NCBI RefSeq assembly: GCF_003471165.1
Contig: NZ_QRIL01000045.1
Span: 1-17,357 of the forward strand
Source of the DNA: Ruminococcus sp. AM22-13
Lineage (GTDB): Bacteria > Bacillota > Clostridia > Lachnospirales > Lachnospiraceae
Length of the DNA: 17,357 bases
Direction of reading: 5' to 3'
The notes under the pieces are model-generated. The model saw only the letters and a program-made list of their open reading frames with translations. It was not told the origin of the DNA and did not search any database. A program made the position numbers and the translations under genes. The stretch's first letter is position 1, and each line of letters opens with the position of its first letter. Below, one piece after another: positions 7,315-14,902 of this stretch.

Positions 7315-9051
7315 TCACCTGATCATCACATTCAGACAATTCATGGATGCCACATAATGGTAATCTATTTTCTCTGAAATTCCCCTGATAATAACAAGTC
7401 CATATTGTGTATCCCTGTTTCTGTATTCCAGGGGATTAAATTTCACCCCATTGTCACGCAGTGACAGGCACCCGCTTCCATCTTTTTCCAATGTCAGCCG
7501 AAGATCAATAAAATGTTTTCCTTTTTTACAAGTAAATCCATGCTCTACAATATTTCCTGCAATTTCTTCCACTGCCAGGCAGATCCGAAAAGATTTGCCC
7601 GTCCCAAGCTGATGAGCATTACAGAATTCCCTGAGCTGTCTGGTTGTTTCCATTACCATATCCATGTCATCAGAAACAGATACTTCGTAACTTCCTATGA
7701 TCTCCTTCTCCAGATCAGGATCTGTTGCTGCCCACATGTCCCATTTATTTTTGGATTTATATTTCTTCAGGAACAAATACATAACCGGCAATGGAAGGAT
7801 TCCTGAAAGAAACCAGGAAAACCAGATTCCATTAAGCCCTGCCGCCATTCCCAGAATCCAGGCCGGAACAACAACCAGAACCAGATTGTGAAGAACGCAG
7901 ATAAGATTGGAAAGTCCTGACTTTTCCGTGGCAAGATAATGATACAGCAAAATCTGGGAAAATATTTCTCCTGGAAGAGAAATAGCATAAAAACGCAGGC
8001 AGGCCGCAGTGGCAGAAAGGGTTGTTTGATCTGCTTTCAGAATTCCATTTGCCAGCATAGGTGCAAACAGGAATATGACTCCACCGCAGCCAACAGCGAG
8101 GAACATAGCATATTTGCAGGCGGTCCTAAAGGTGGAACGGAGTGCATTTTTGTTTCTCTCACCATAGAACATGCCGCTGAAAATAGAAATAGTTCCTACA
8201 ACACCCATGAAAATGGCATCTACAAAATTTCCAATGGTATTTCGCACCGAACAGGCAGATACAGCCATCTCTCCTGCACAGGAAGTAAGCAGGTGATTCA
8301 GAATAACAGCTGCACTACAGCAGCAGATACGGCTGACAGCACTGGGAAGACCTGCCATGATCAGAGACAGAGACTTTTCCGGCTGTAATTTAAATCTCAC
8401 AAAACGAAACAGCCTGTTTTTTCTTCTGAAATAAAGGAACTGCACCAGAAGCGCCGCCAGATAACTTACAGATGTGGCAAGTGCCATCTCAAAAAGCCCG
8501 CCATGCCATACAATTCCTACCATAAGGTCGAAAAAAATATTAACTGCAGACATGATAACCGCACCATAAAATCCATAAATCTCCCCGCCGTCAAGTCCAA
8601 GATAACCTGTCATGACCTGCATCATAATAATGGGTATGGCCCCAATTGCCAGTCCTCTGATATATTCCACAGTTAAAGGAATATAGGCACCAGAAGCTCC
8701 AAAAAGAACAGCAACCGGTTTTGCAGCCGCCAGACAGAGGAACGTGATTCCAATACCCAAAATAACAGTAAGCAGGAATATACGGGAAAAATTCTCACGT
8801 GCTTCCTCATAAAGTCCCTTTCCGGTAAGGATTGCACACTGCGCTTTTCCCCCATTGGAAAGAACACCTCCAATGGCCGCCAGAAAAATGAACACAGGGG
8901 ATGCATATCCAAAAGCAGTCATACTATCGGCACTTAAGCAATTACCAATAATAACCCCGTCGATCACAGAGCCGCACATAGCAACAACCCCTGCAAAAAT
9001 CATCATGATCATCATGGAATTGAATGATTTCGAAATAAGCTTATCGTTCAT
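7315..9051 (-). CDS. MATE family efflux transporter fused to a C-terminal RsbW-like HATPase domain
   Basis: About 578 residues. The first about 435 form a 12-helix MATE-type multidrug/metabolite exporter. A linker follows, then a GHKL ATP-binding domain at about 455-578. Counted on the longest frame, that domain has the N-box VEEIAGNIVEHG (Glu504, Asn508, His512), the G1 box RDNGVKFNP (Asp541) and the G2-like QYGLVIIRGI. It resembles anti-sigma-factor/serine kinases of the RsbW/SpoIIAB type more than histidine kinases, and no phospho-acceptor His domain is present. The ATG at 9051 is preferred over an upstream TTG at 9075, because the latter contains the ribosome binding site GAGGAG. The start comes two bases after the GH3 stop codon, so the two are coupled. 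It likely exports an operon product, with the HATPase adding regulation (inference). Confidence 0.85.
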   Translation of the reverse strand: MNDKLISKSFNSMMIMMIFAGVVAMCGSVIDGVIIGNCLSADSMTAFGYASPVFIFLAAIGGVLSNGGKAQCAILTGKGLYEEARENFSRIFLLTVILGIGITFLCLAAAKPVAVLFGASGAYIPLTVEYIRGLAIGAIPIIMMQVMTGYLGLDGGEIYGFYGAVIMSAVNIFFDLMVGIVWHGGLFEMALATSVSYLAALLVQFLYFRRKNRLFRFVRFKLQPEKSLSLIMAGLPSAVSRICCCSAAVILNHLLTSCAGEMAVSACSVRNTIGNFVDAIFMGVVGTISIFSGMFYGERNKNALRSTFRTACKYAMFLAVGCGGVIFLFAPMLANGILKADQTTLSATAACLRFYAISLPGEIFSQILLYHYLATEKSGLSNLICVLHNLVLVVVPAWILGMAAGLNGIWFSWFLSGILPLPVMYLFLKKYKSKNKWDMWAATDPDLEKEIIGSYEVSVSDDMDMVMETTRQLREFCNAHQLGTGKSFRICLAVEEIAGNIVEHGFTCKKGKHFIDLRLTLEKDGSGCLSLRDNGVKFNPLEYRNRDTQYGLVIIRGISEKIDYHYVASMNCLNVMIR

Positions 9052-9052
9052 A

Positions 9053-10792
9053 TTATTTTTCCCACTCCTCTTCAATCAGCTTTGAAAAGAAGCGATAATG
9101 AAATTCATTTATGATAATGTGTACCGGTTTAACCTGCGCAGGGTTACGACCTTTAAAAACCATCAGGTCATGATAGAGCATGTAAGTCTCAGGCTGCAGA
9201 ATGTGCAGTTCCGTAGGTGCGCCGATTCCCTTTTTTATGTATTCTTTAATATCCGGAGAATATTTTTCCAGATTTTTATGTACCACAGTCCGAATCTGTT
9301 CCCGTGTGATGCCCTCCGGCATATGTGCAAATTCCATAAAATAAACATATCGCGGTAATGGAGCATCTCTATCCGGATAAACAGAGTAATCTACCAGATC
9401 CAGTCCCAGCTGTAAAGCTGTATCCATGGCAGTTTTGGTAAATGCACTTTCTTCTGTATGATCATCAATAATTTCCGCCATTTGATTCAGACGATACTGG
9501 AACTGGATCAGCGGGAGTTCGTTGTATTTATCTATGATCCGGATGCAGTCCCGCATACGATAGCGGTACAGACCATTGGCATTGGTCATGATTATTTCAT
9601 AATCTCTTCCAACTTCAACTTTATCAAGGGTTACAATCTGTGAAAAGTCATCCTGGGCATCCACAGGCAGGAATTCATAAAACATGCTGTGTGGAACAAT
9701 AGCACTTTTTTTATCTCCCATTGCAAGAGGAACGGAAAAAAGACCCTCTGTAGAATTCAGCCCTGCAAAATAAAACTGTACCCGTTCATCTACATAACGT
9801 TCTCTGATTTTATACTCATAAATTTCAAAAGCCCCGGTGCCCACACCACTGATCAATTGAAGATCTGGCCAGACCTTTGTGGCAAAAGGTGTATCAAACC
9901 CTTTTTCAAAAATAGCACGAAGTTCTGCTGCCCTCTCCGGCATTGGAGTGATTTTTTCCTGAATTTTCTCACGTATATCCTCTGACATCCGAACCTTACT
10001 GTTGATCGTTCCTGTTTCGATATCACTTACAAGCATCTGCCAGTGATTTTCAATGTAACGCAGTATTTCAGCTGCAAAGCTGAGAAAAGTAGTTGAAATC
10101 TGAACCAGGTCAGAAGCGGCCAGTCCAAATCGTGCCTGCAGATACCTGGTATCGGTATTCCCATCCGGGAAAATTGCCTCAGCTGGTGTGGTAGAAATAA
10201 GCGGAAGCACAGCCTTTGCCTCCTGCATAAAAATAGCTGAAAGGCTGCCATATTCTTTGCCCTTTTTCATCTCTGTCATTTTGGATTCCAGCAGTGTCAT
10301 CACACGTCCCTTTTTCCAGCCCGGCTTAAGAGCCATATCCTTAATCGCATCACAGATTAAGGAATTATACTTCTGTTGAACATGAATGCTGTTTACTGTC
10401 ATGGGAACAATCTTTGGATTTCCAAGAGATCCTGATGTTTCACAGTAAACCCTGATAGGATAAGCAGTCATAAGATTATCCTCATTATTATGAATATTAC
10501 GGATCACATAGCCAGCATAATCGTCATAGATGGTAACCGGAAGTCTTTTCTGATATTCTTCGATGGTTTTAATAGAAGCAAAATCATATTTTTTTCCAAT
10601 TTCCGTGTCTTTATTGTCCTGAAGCAGTTTCATGAGAAACGCTTCATTTTCCTCCATTGCATGAATACTTTGTTTCTTTAAATCTGCCAGTGCCTTTGCA
10701 CCCTCCGCAGCTGAATATGAGTTAATCTTTTCAGCAGTCAGTTCAAGCCCTCTCACAGAATTTTCCTTAGCTTTATTCTCGGTATCTCTCAT
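9053..10792 (-). CDS. GH3-family acyl-adenylate-forming (acyl-acid amido synthetase-like) protein
   Basis: About 579 residues with the fold and motifs of the GH3 family. Plant members adenylate carboxylic acids such as indole-acetate or jasmonate and join them to amino acids. Visible motifs, counted on the longest frame, are the ATP-binding loop ETSGSLGNPKIVPMT (about 133-147), LNSTEG (about 360-365, the acyl-adenylate motif) and NGLYRYRMRD (about 421-430). The hinge region follows as FQYRLNQMAEIIDDHTEES (about 446-464), then a C-terminal domain with YVYFMEF. Length fits. The start at 10792 is chosen because AGGAG lies eight bases upstream; the longer frame to 10837 lacks a binding site. Bacterial substrates are largely unknown. 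Its place between a TetR regulator and an exporter suggests it makes or modifies a small acid that is then exported. Confidence 0.85.
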   Translation of the reverse strand: MRDTENKAKENSVRGLELTAEKINSYSAAEGAKALADLKKQSIHAMEENEAFLMKLLQDNKDTEIGKKYDFASIKTIEEYQKRLPVTIYDDYAGYVIRNIHNNEDNLMTAYPIRVYCETSGSLGNPKIVPMTVNSIHVQQKYNSLICDAIKDMALKPGWKKGRVMTLLESKMTEMKKGKEYGSLSAIFMQEAKAVLPLISTTPAEAIFPDGNTDTRYLQARFGLAASDLVQISTTFLSFAAEILRYIENHWQMLVSDIETGTINSKVRMSEDIREKIQEKITPMPERAAELRAIFEKGFDTPFATKVWPDLQLISGVGTGAFEIYEYKIRERYVDERVQFYFAGLNSTEGLFSVPLAMGDKKSAIVPHSMFYEFLPVDAQDDFSQIVTLDKVEVGRDYEIIMTNANGLYRYRMRDCIRIIDKYNELPLIQFQYRLNQMAEIIDDHTEESAFTKTAMDTALQLGLDLVDYSVYPDRDAPLPRYVYFMEFAHMPEGITREQIRTVVHKNLEKYSPDIKEYIKKGIGAPTELHILQPETYMLYHDLMVFKGRNPAQVKPVHIIINEFHYRFFSKLIEEEWEK

Positions 10793-10838
10793 TGTACGTT
10801 CTCCTCTCGCTTCTTTCTCTCTGGTCTCATTTTTCATT

Positions 10839-11543
10839 TTATGATTTTTCTATTATCGCTGTTTCAAAACCTTCTTCTGCCTTTTTTATCGTATCTGCTA
10901 TGATTTTTTCTGCTATTGCCCTGAGGTCGATCTTCAATACTTTTTCTATAATTTCTCTCTGCTTTTGTTCCGGTACTTTATAAAGTGTAAAGCAACAGCT
11001 TAAAAATCTTCGCAGCTTATCTTCCATAGTAAAATACAAATCGCATTTCTTTGCCATGAACCCCCTGGTGATCCCTGCCGAGGCAATGTCCATTTCGTAA
11101 TAATCTTTCAACTCTGCAGTTCCCATATATTCTGCAAAAATAAACTGTAGTTTCTTTGCCGTACTAAGATAAATATATTCCGATGTCGTAGGCAGTGAAT
11201 ACCCTACCACATATAATTCACGCAATGACTCGGACATTTCTGCAATATACATCTGCAAAGCTGTCTCCACCCCATAAAGAAGCAGTGGATCTGCATTCTC
11301 CCCTAATATAGCCCCTGTATTTTCAAACTGACTTCCAAACATGGTTTTCACTAATGTGAGTAATAATGCTTCCTTATTCTCAAAAGCTGCAAAAAAAGAT
11401 GATGGTGCCATTCCTGCTGCCTTTGCAATGGATGCTGTTGTAGTTTTTTCATATCCATTTTCTAAAAATAGCTGCACTGCTGCATATAACATTTTATTTC
11501 TTCTGATAATTCCTTTGTGCTGTAATCCTTTTGGCATTCTCAT
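10839..11543 (-). CDS. TetR/AcrR family transcriptional regulator (GH3-MATE operon)
   Basis: A 234-residue TetR-type regulator. Its helix-turn-helix is near the N-terminus (about 12-60): RNKMLYAAVQLFLENGYEKTT, then IAKAAGMAPSSFFAAFENKEALL. The divergent C-terminal domain gives no ligand hint. It opens the six-gene operon, and its stop codon lies only 46 bp before the preferred GH3 start. A strong promoter and a near-palindrome lie directly upstream (11571-11612), so it probably represses its own operon. Confidence 0.88.
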   Translation of the reverse strand: MRMPKGLQHKGIIRRNKMLYAAVQLFLENGYEKTTTASIAKAAGMAPSSFFAAFENKEALLLTLVKTMFGSQFENTGAILGENADPLLLYGVETALQMYIAEMSESLRELYVVGYSLPTTSEYIYLSTAKKLQFIFAEYMGTAELKDYYEMDIASAGITRGFMAKKCDLYFTMEDKLRRFLSCCFTLYKVPEQKQREIIEKVLKIDLRAIAEKIIADTIKKAEEGFETAIIEKS

Positions 11544-11570
11544 TCTCCAATCATAATATCATTTTTACTT

Positions 11571-11584
11571 TTGATTATAGTCAA
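11571..11584. promoter_or_regulatory. Near-palindrome TTGATTATAGTCAA, candidate operator
   Basis: Inverted repeat with 12 of 14 symmetric positions, directly downstream of and touching the predicted -10 box of the six-gene operon. This is a plausible site for the TetR regulator encoded next to it. Confidence 0.4.
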
Positions 11585-11612
11585 TTATATATTAATTTTC
11601 ATTTTTCTTCAA
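11584..11612 (-). promoter_or_regulatory. Strong sigma-70-type promoter of the six-gene operon
   Basis: On the minus strand, TTGAAG (11607-11612) and a perfect TATAAT (11584-11589) are separated by 17 nt, 41 bp upstream of the TetR start codon at 11543. Confidence 0.7.
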
Positions 11613-11632
11613 CTGTTATCTGACATTTTAGA

Positions 11633-11668
11633 GTAAAAAAACAGCAGCCTTGTATATCGCTGCTGTTT
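11633..11668 (-). terminator. Intrinsic terminator downstream of the short-chain dehydrogenase
   Basis: Perfect 10-bp stem AAACAGCAGC/GCTGCTGTTT with a 10-nt loop (arms 11639-11648 and 11659-11668). On the minus strand it is followed by a run of seven T in all. It lies 163 bp beyond the SDR stop codon and just before the promoter of the next operon, separating the two transcription units. Confidence 0.8.
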
Positions 11669-11751
11669 CCAATTCCATCAATTTTTTAAAAATCTCTATC
11701 CTCACACGACTGTCACAAAAGTAATTATCTTTCACTGACAACAATCTAGAG

Positions 11752-11778
11752 CAATTTTAACGTAAAGCTGAAAAGAAC
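11752..11778. repeat. Isolated outer-edge fragment of the hairpin element
   Basis: The stretch ATTTTAACGTAAAGCTGAAAA matches the outer edge of copy 2 (4953-4973, ATTTTAGCGTAAAGTTGAAAA) with two differences. The palindromic arms and the TATCAT box are not preserved here. It lies in the 163-bp gap between the SDR stop codon and its terminator, which otherwise shows nothing. Confidence 0.4.
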
Positions 11779-11831
11779 GGTTATATATCCAGACACCCGG
11801 GCTATATAGGGATTCTATAAAATAATCACAA

Positions 11832-12635
11832 TTATTTTGCATAAATAGAACCAACAATCTTTCCCCGTAATGTACACGGCAGAATTTTACATAAGAATCT
11901 CAGAATCTTATACTTCACACCCGCCACACAAATTGGTGCGCAGTTCTTTTTCTGTGCAATCCGCGCAATATATGTACCAATAGCCTCCGGCGACATCCCA
12001 CTCAGTTCATCTTTCTCCATCTGACTGACACTGTGTGAAATACGGCCGCCGTATTCATCATCACCCAAAACTGTCTTTTGTCTGGCCTGGGTAAAACCGG
12101 TATGAATATCTCCAAGTTCTACTGCTGTCACCCTGACACCATAAAGACTTACTTCATTATCAAGCGCGCAGGAATAAGAAGACACTGCTGCTTTACTGGC
12201 TGAATAAAACGCCTGAAATGGAATGTGTGCCACTGCTGCCACAGAACTGATATTGACAATATGCCCTCTGTGCTGTCTGCGCATAGATGGAAGAACAGCT
12301 CTGCTTACATTGACAGTTCCGAAAAAATTTACATTAAACTGCGCTTTCGCCTGTTCTGATTCTGTAAACTCCACCGCACCGGAGATACCAAAACCTGCAC
12401 AGTTTACAAGAATCTCGATACTTCCTCTTTCCAAAAGGATCTGCCCAACGGCTTCCTGCACGGAAGCCTCATCTGTCACATCTACGCACATATGCTTCAC
12501 GCCTTCTATCGGAACATCCCGGCGACTGAACTCATAGACTATGTAGCCAGCCTTACTCAATGCAACTGCAGTACATCGTCCGATTCCGGAACTTCCACCT
12601 GTGACAAGAGCTGTACTTTTCTGTTTTGGTTTCAT
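11832..12635 (-). CDS. Short-chain dehydrogenase/reductase (SDR), NAD(P)-dependent
   Basis: A 267-residue classical SDR with a Rossmann fold. The cofactor motif TGGSSGIG is at about 12-19, the structural motif NCAG at 78-81 (the usual NNAG with Cys), and Asn 103. The catalytic Ser is about 131 (NISS) and the Tyr-x-x-x-Lys pair is YSASK (Tyr144, Lys148). Length is normal. The C-terminal end (KYKILRFLCKILPCTLRGKIVGS) is basic and hydrophobic, as in the DltE/retinol-dehydrogenase-like subgroup, and may touch the membrane. GAGG lies 11 bases before the ATG. It appears monocistronic, with its own terminator at 11633-11668. The substrate cannot be read from sequence. Confidence 0.88.
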   Translation of the reverse strand: MKPKQKSTALVTGGSSGIGRCTAVALSKAGYIVYEFSRRDVPIEGVKHMCVDVTDEASVQEAVGQILLERGSIEILVNCAGFGISGAVEFTESEQAKAQFNVNFFGTVNVSRAVLPSMRRQHRGHIVNISSVAAVAHIPFQAFYSASKAAVSSYSCALDNEVSLYGVRVTAVELGDIHTGFTQARQKTVLGDDEYGGRISHSVSQMEKDELSGMSPEAIGTYIARIAQKKNCAPICVAGVKYKILRFLCKILPCTLRGKIVGSIYAK

Positions 12636-12826
12636 ATTATCGCTTACCTCACATTACTCAAATGATTAAATAGACAAATCCCTGGTTCCTTGCTATCCAA
12701 CATGTTTGAAAACTCTGTACACTTATAACTTGTTTTCCTACGCAAGGCTTAATTTACAGTATTAACTAATATCTAAAACATACTATAAGAAAAACAATCT
12801 CTGGTCCATCTTCCCTTCCGGTACAT

Positions 12827-12872
12827 GATTAGGTGTTCAGATCCCGATAGGTCTCTCAATCAAAATGGTTTC
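12827..12872. repeat. Composite remnant: short copy of the 70-bp repeat end plus a half hairpin element
   Basis: 12827-12845 repeats GATTAGGTGTTCAGA(T/C)CCC from the end of the 70-bp repeat at 5211-5280. Seven bases on, 12852-12872 reads TCTCTCAATCAAAATGGTTTC, matching the start-proximal half of hairpin copy 2 (4890-4910); the partner arm is absent. The stop codon of the neighbouring ATPase gene is supplied by this half element. The 190 bp between it and the SDR gene (12636-12826) show no gene. Confidence 0.5.
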
Positions 12873-13840
12873 TTCCAATTGAGCTTAATTTTTTTCATCT
12901 GCTCAAGGATTAAAGCTATCATATTTTCACTCAGATATGCCTGATTTAATTTCTTTTTTACGTATGCCAAATAAGTATTCTTTGTTTCCTCAATCAAAAC
13001 TGCTGTAAAAAACCTTTCCCAACTGAAATATTCTTTACATTCCACATACTCAGATGGATCATCTAAAATTTTATCTACAAGACTATTTTTAAGTATTCCT
13101 GCCGATAAAATCAGCCATTCAAACGACTCTGGCAAATATAAAGCAATGTTTTCTCTTTTTTTTATCAGCCACAATACTTTATCGATTTCCGAACCAAATG
13201 CCGCGCCATCTGCTATCACAAGCATTTTTTCATTCTTATGTACATTTAAATAATGAAATACGTTAGATTTTCCATTTAATGTTTCACATTTTAATCCATT
13301 ATCTTTGCAGACATGTTCAAAAAACTGATATCCTGAATTACTGTCCTCAGTAATAACAATTTCAGGATTTACACTGCCCTTATAAGTATCTGCACCATAT
13401 ATTCTATAAAATTCATGGTAACTTTGCTTTAAAGTTCCATATTTTCCAGAAGTTTTTATTCCATAAATTTCTTCCACACTATATGGCAAAGAAGGCAATG
13501 ACTCTCTGGATGCAATCACATAGTAATTATCCGTTTTCTGAATCTTGCCAGCAAATTCTTCTGTTTTTATGAATTCATTTCCCTCATCAATAAAAATAAT
13601 GCTGTCAGATATTCCACTCAACTGCTCTTTCCACAGAGCACCTTCCAATACAAAACATTTCTTGTCACAAATCAATTCTACCGGAGTACCTGATGGATTA
13701 TTTACATAATCCTGAATCATATCAATAAGAGTGGTTTTTCCTGTCGCGCTGTCGCCACGAATAATTGTTAAATTACGTCTCAATTCAAAATCATATTTTA
13801 AACGTTTAGTTGAAACAACAACTCTATGCTTTCCCTTCAT
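12860..13840 (-). CDS. P-loop ATPase with TOPRIM-like C-terminal half, unknown function
   Basis: A 326-residue protein. The N-terminal half is a small P-loop ATPase: LTIIRGDSATGKTTLI (Walker A, about 24-39), SIIFIDE (Walker B, about 80-86) and YYVIASRE (sensor-like strand, about 106-113). The second half has IVITEDSNSGYQFFEH (about 161-176), then MLVIADGAAFGSEID (about 206-220). This acidic pattern recalls the Glu and Asp-x-Asp of TOPRIM nuclease domains, as in OLD or DUF4435 proteins; that comparison is tentative. AGGAGAG precedes the ATG, 11 nt after the DUF4869 gene, so the two are co-transcribed. The last residues and stop codon come from a half hairpin element, suggesting the native C-terminus may have been cut. 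A defence or stress role is inference only. Confidence 0.65.
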   Translation of the reverse strand: MKGKHRVVVSTKRLKYDFELRRNLTIIRGDSATGKTTLIDMIQDYVNNPSGTPVELICDKKCFVLEGALWKEQLSGISDSIIFIDEGNEFIKTEEFAGKIQKTDNYYVIASRESLPSLPYSVEEIYGIKTSGKYGTLKQSYHEFYRIYGADTYKGSVNPEIVITEDSNSGYQFFEHVCKDNGLKCETLNGKSNVFHYLNVHKNEKMLVIADGAAFGSEIDKVLWLIKKRENIALYLPESFEWLILSAGILKNSLVDKILDDPSEYVECKEYFSWERFFTAVLIEETKNTYLAYVKKKLNQAYLSENMIALILEQMKKIKLNWKKPF

Positions 13841-13851
13841 CGCACTCTCTC

Positions 13852-14289
13852 CTAAACAAATTCTCCCGCTATCGACACAAGTTCTTCCATAGAATGAACA
13901 ATTTGATCTGTATTCAAAATATGAATACTAAAGGATTCTGGTCCAAAATCCATTAAATGCAAAAGATTAATTGTTCTATCCTCTGATTCTGCAATTTTCA
14001 GTAGCCACTTTGCACAATTATCGCCACAGGTTGACGCATTAAAAATTTTGTCTTTATCAAATTTAACTAGAATCAATGTTTTTACACCGCCTGATAACCC
14101 AGTTGGAGGTATTTTCCCCAACACCGGGCTGTCTATTACACCGCTATCCAGTACAGTTGATTTATCTACATCCTGAATCATTTCCTTTACAAATGGATCT
14201 ATAATCCATTCATCTTCATAATCATATTTAAAATAGGAAGCTGTATTATACACAGCATCTGACATATCACCAAAGAAAATCTTTAACAT
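13852..14289 (-). CDS. DUF4869 domain-containing protein
   Basis: A 145-residue protein that I recognise as DUF4869 from its opening MLKIFFGDMSDAVYNT and the conserved core IDSPVLGKIPPTGLSGGVKTLIL (split here by function-neutral loops), FNASTCGDNCAKWLL and LMDFG. The family is known from Clostridia and has no assigned function; no signal peptide, membrane segment or catalytic motif is evident. The start is preceded by TTGGAGGAAAG. It is followed 11 nt later by the P-loop/TOPRIM-like gene, so the pair is one unit. It is preceded by the relic at 14295-14390, implying that its original upstream partner was replaced. Confidence 0.75.
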   Translation of the reverse strand: MLKIFFGDMSDAVYNTASYFKYDYEDEWIIDPFVKEMIQDVDKSTVLDSGVIDSPVLGKIPPTGLSGGVKTLILVKFDKDKIFNASTCGDNCAKWLLKIAESEDRTINLLHLMDFGPESFSIHILNTDQIVHSMEELVSIAGEFV

Positions 14290-14294
14290 ATCGT

Positions 14295-14390
14295 CTACTT
14301 TCCTCCAAGCAAATACTGTACCAACGGATCAAATATCTTAAAATATCCGTTGGCATACATACGGACACTATCAATGGTATTTGTAATAAA
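14295..14390 (-). pseudogene. C-terminal relic of a lost gene upstream of DUF4869
   Basis: Directly after the stop of the unknown gene at 14394, another minus-strand frame reads 31 codons ending YANGYFKIFDPLVQYLLGGK and TAG. The composition (aromatic, amphipathic) looks like real protein rather than random sequence, yet no start or binding site exists. It also contains a perfect 9-bp inverted repeat CCAACGGAT/ATCCGTTGG (14321-14329, 14345-14353) that could form a hairpin between the two genes. It may be the tail of the gene that normally precedes DUF4869. Confidence 0.35.
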
Positions 14391-14393
14391 TCA

Positions 14394-14891
14394 TTACAAA
14401 ATTTTCGAAATAAAATGATCTGCCTCAATAATATGCCTTACATTCTTCTCCCTGGAGTCAACAATACTCACACGTCCATTCTCCGCTGTCAAAGTCACAC
14501 TGGAACCATCATTCCGATAAACAGTCATATGTTCCACTGGGCGTTCCAATGTCTCTATTGGATTCTTCATCTTTTTTAATCGCCGATACTCATATTCTGG
14601 AATAAAAAATTCAAGTTTTGAAATAGCTCTTTTTTTCTTTAATGGTGTTTTTCTTAATGAACCATTTTTATTCATAAAACGATCCGCAAATTCAACATTT
14701 CCCGTCATTTTATCAATTACATCCGAAATCCCTTCAATCTGATCAATCGGTCTTTCCTGTAATACTCCTGTTATAATTTTCTTATAGTCTTCTTTTGAAA
14801 TTTCTACTGACAGCTCATTTCTTCGTCTGTCATAAGTTTCCCCTGATTCATAAGTAATTTTATAGCAATAGTTAAAGTTCAAATCTTCCAT
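14394..14891 (-). CDS. Hypothetical protein, first gene of the DUF4869 module
   Basis: A protein of about 165 residues that I do not recognise. It is highly charged, with no signal peptide or membrane segment. Visible features are a basic patch GSLRKTPLKKKRAISK in the middle and a C-terminal part with beta-like strands (HMTVYRNDGSSVTLTAENGRVSIVD). The start is uncertain. The frame is open to an ATG at 14915 inside the hairpin leader. The ATG at 14891 (MEDLNFNY) follows GGAGG with almost no spacer, and a TTG three codons later has a normal 10-nt spacing. The leader contributes promoter and binding site, and the gene seems to have been joined to it by rearrangement. Its tight linkage to DUF4869 and the ATPase suggests co-expression, not necessarily a shared function. 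Confidence 0.6.
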   Translation of the reverse strand: MEDLNFNYCYKITYESGETYDRRRNELSVEISKEDYKKIITGVLQERPIDQIEGISDVIDKMTGNVEFADRFMNKNGSLRKTPLKKKRAISKLEFFIPEYEYRRLKKMKNPIETLERPVEHMTVYRNDGSSVTLTAENGRVSIVDSREKNVRHIIEADHFISKIL

Positions 14892-14902
14892 GCCTCCAAT
14901 CA

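Noticed and set aside
7939..8388. 149-residue plus-strand frame within the MATE gene
   Set aside because: Antisense shadow of a strongly supported transporter gene, with no recognisable domain.
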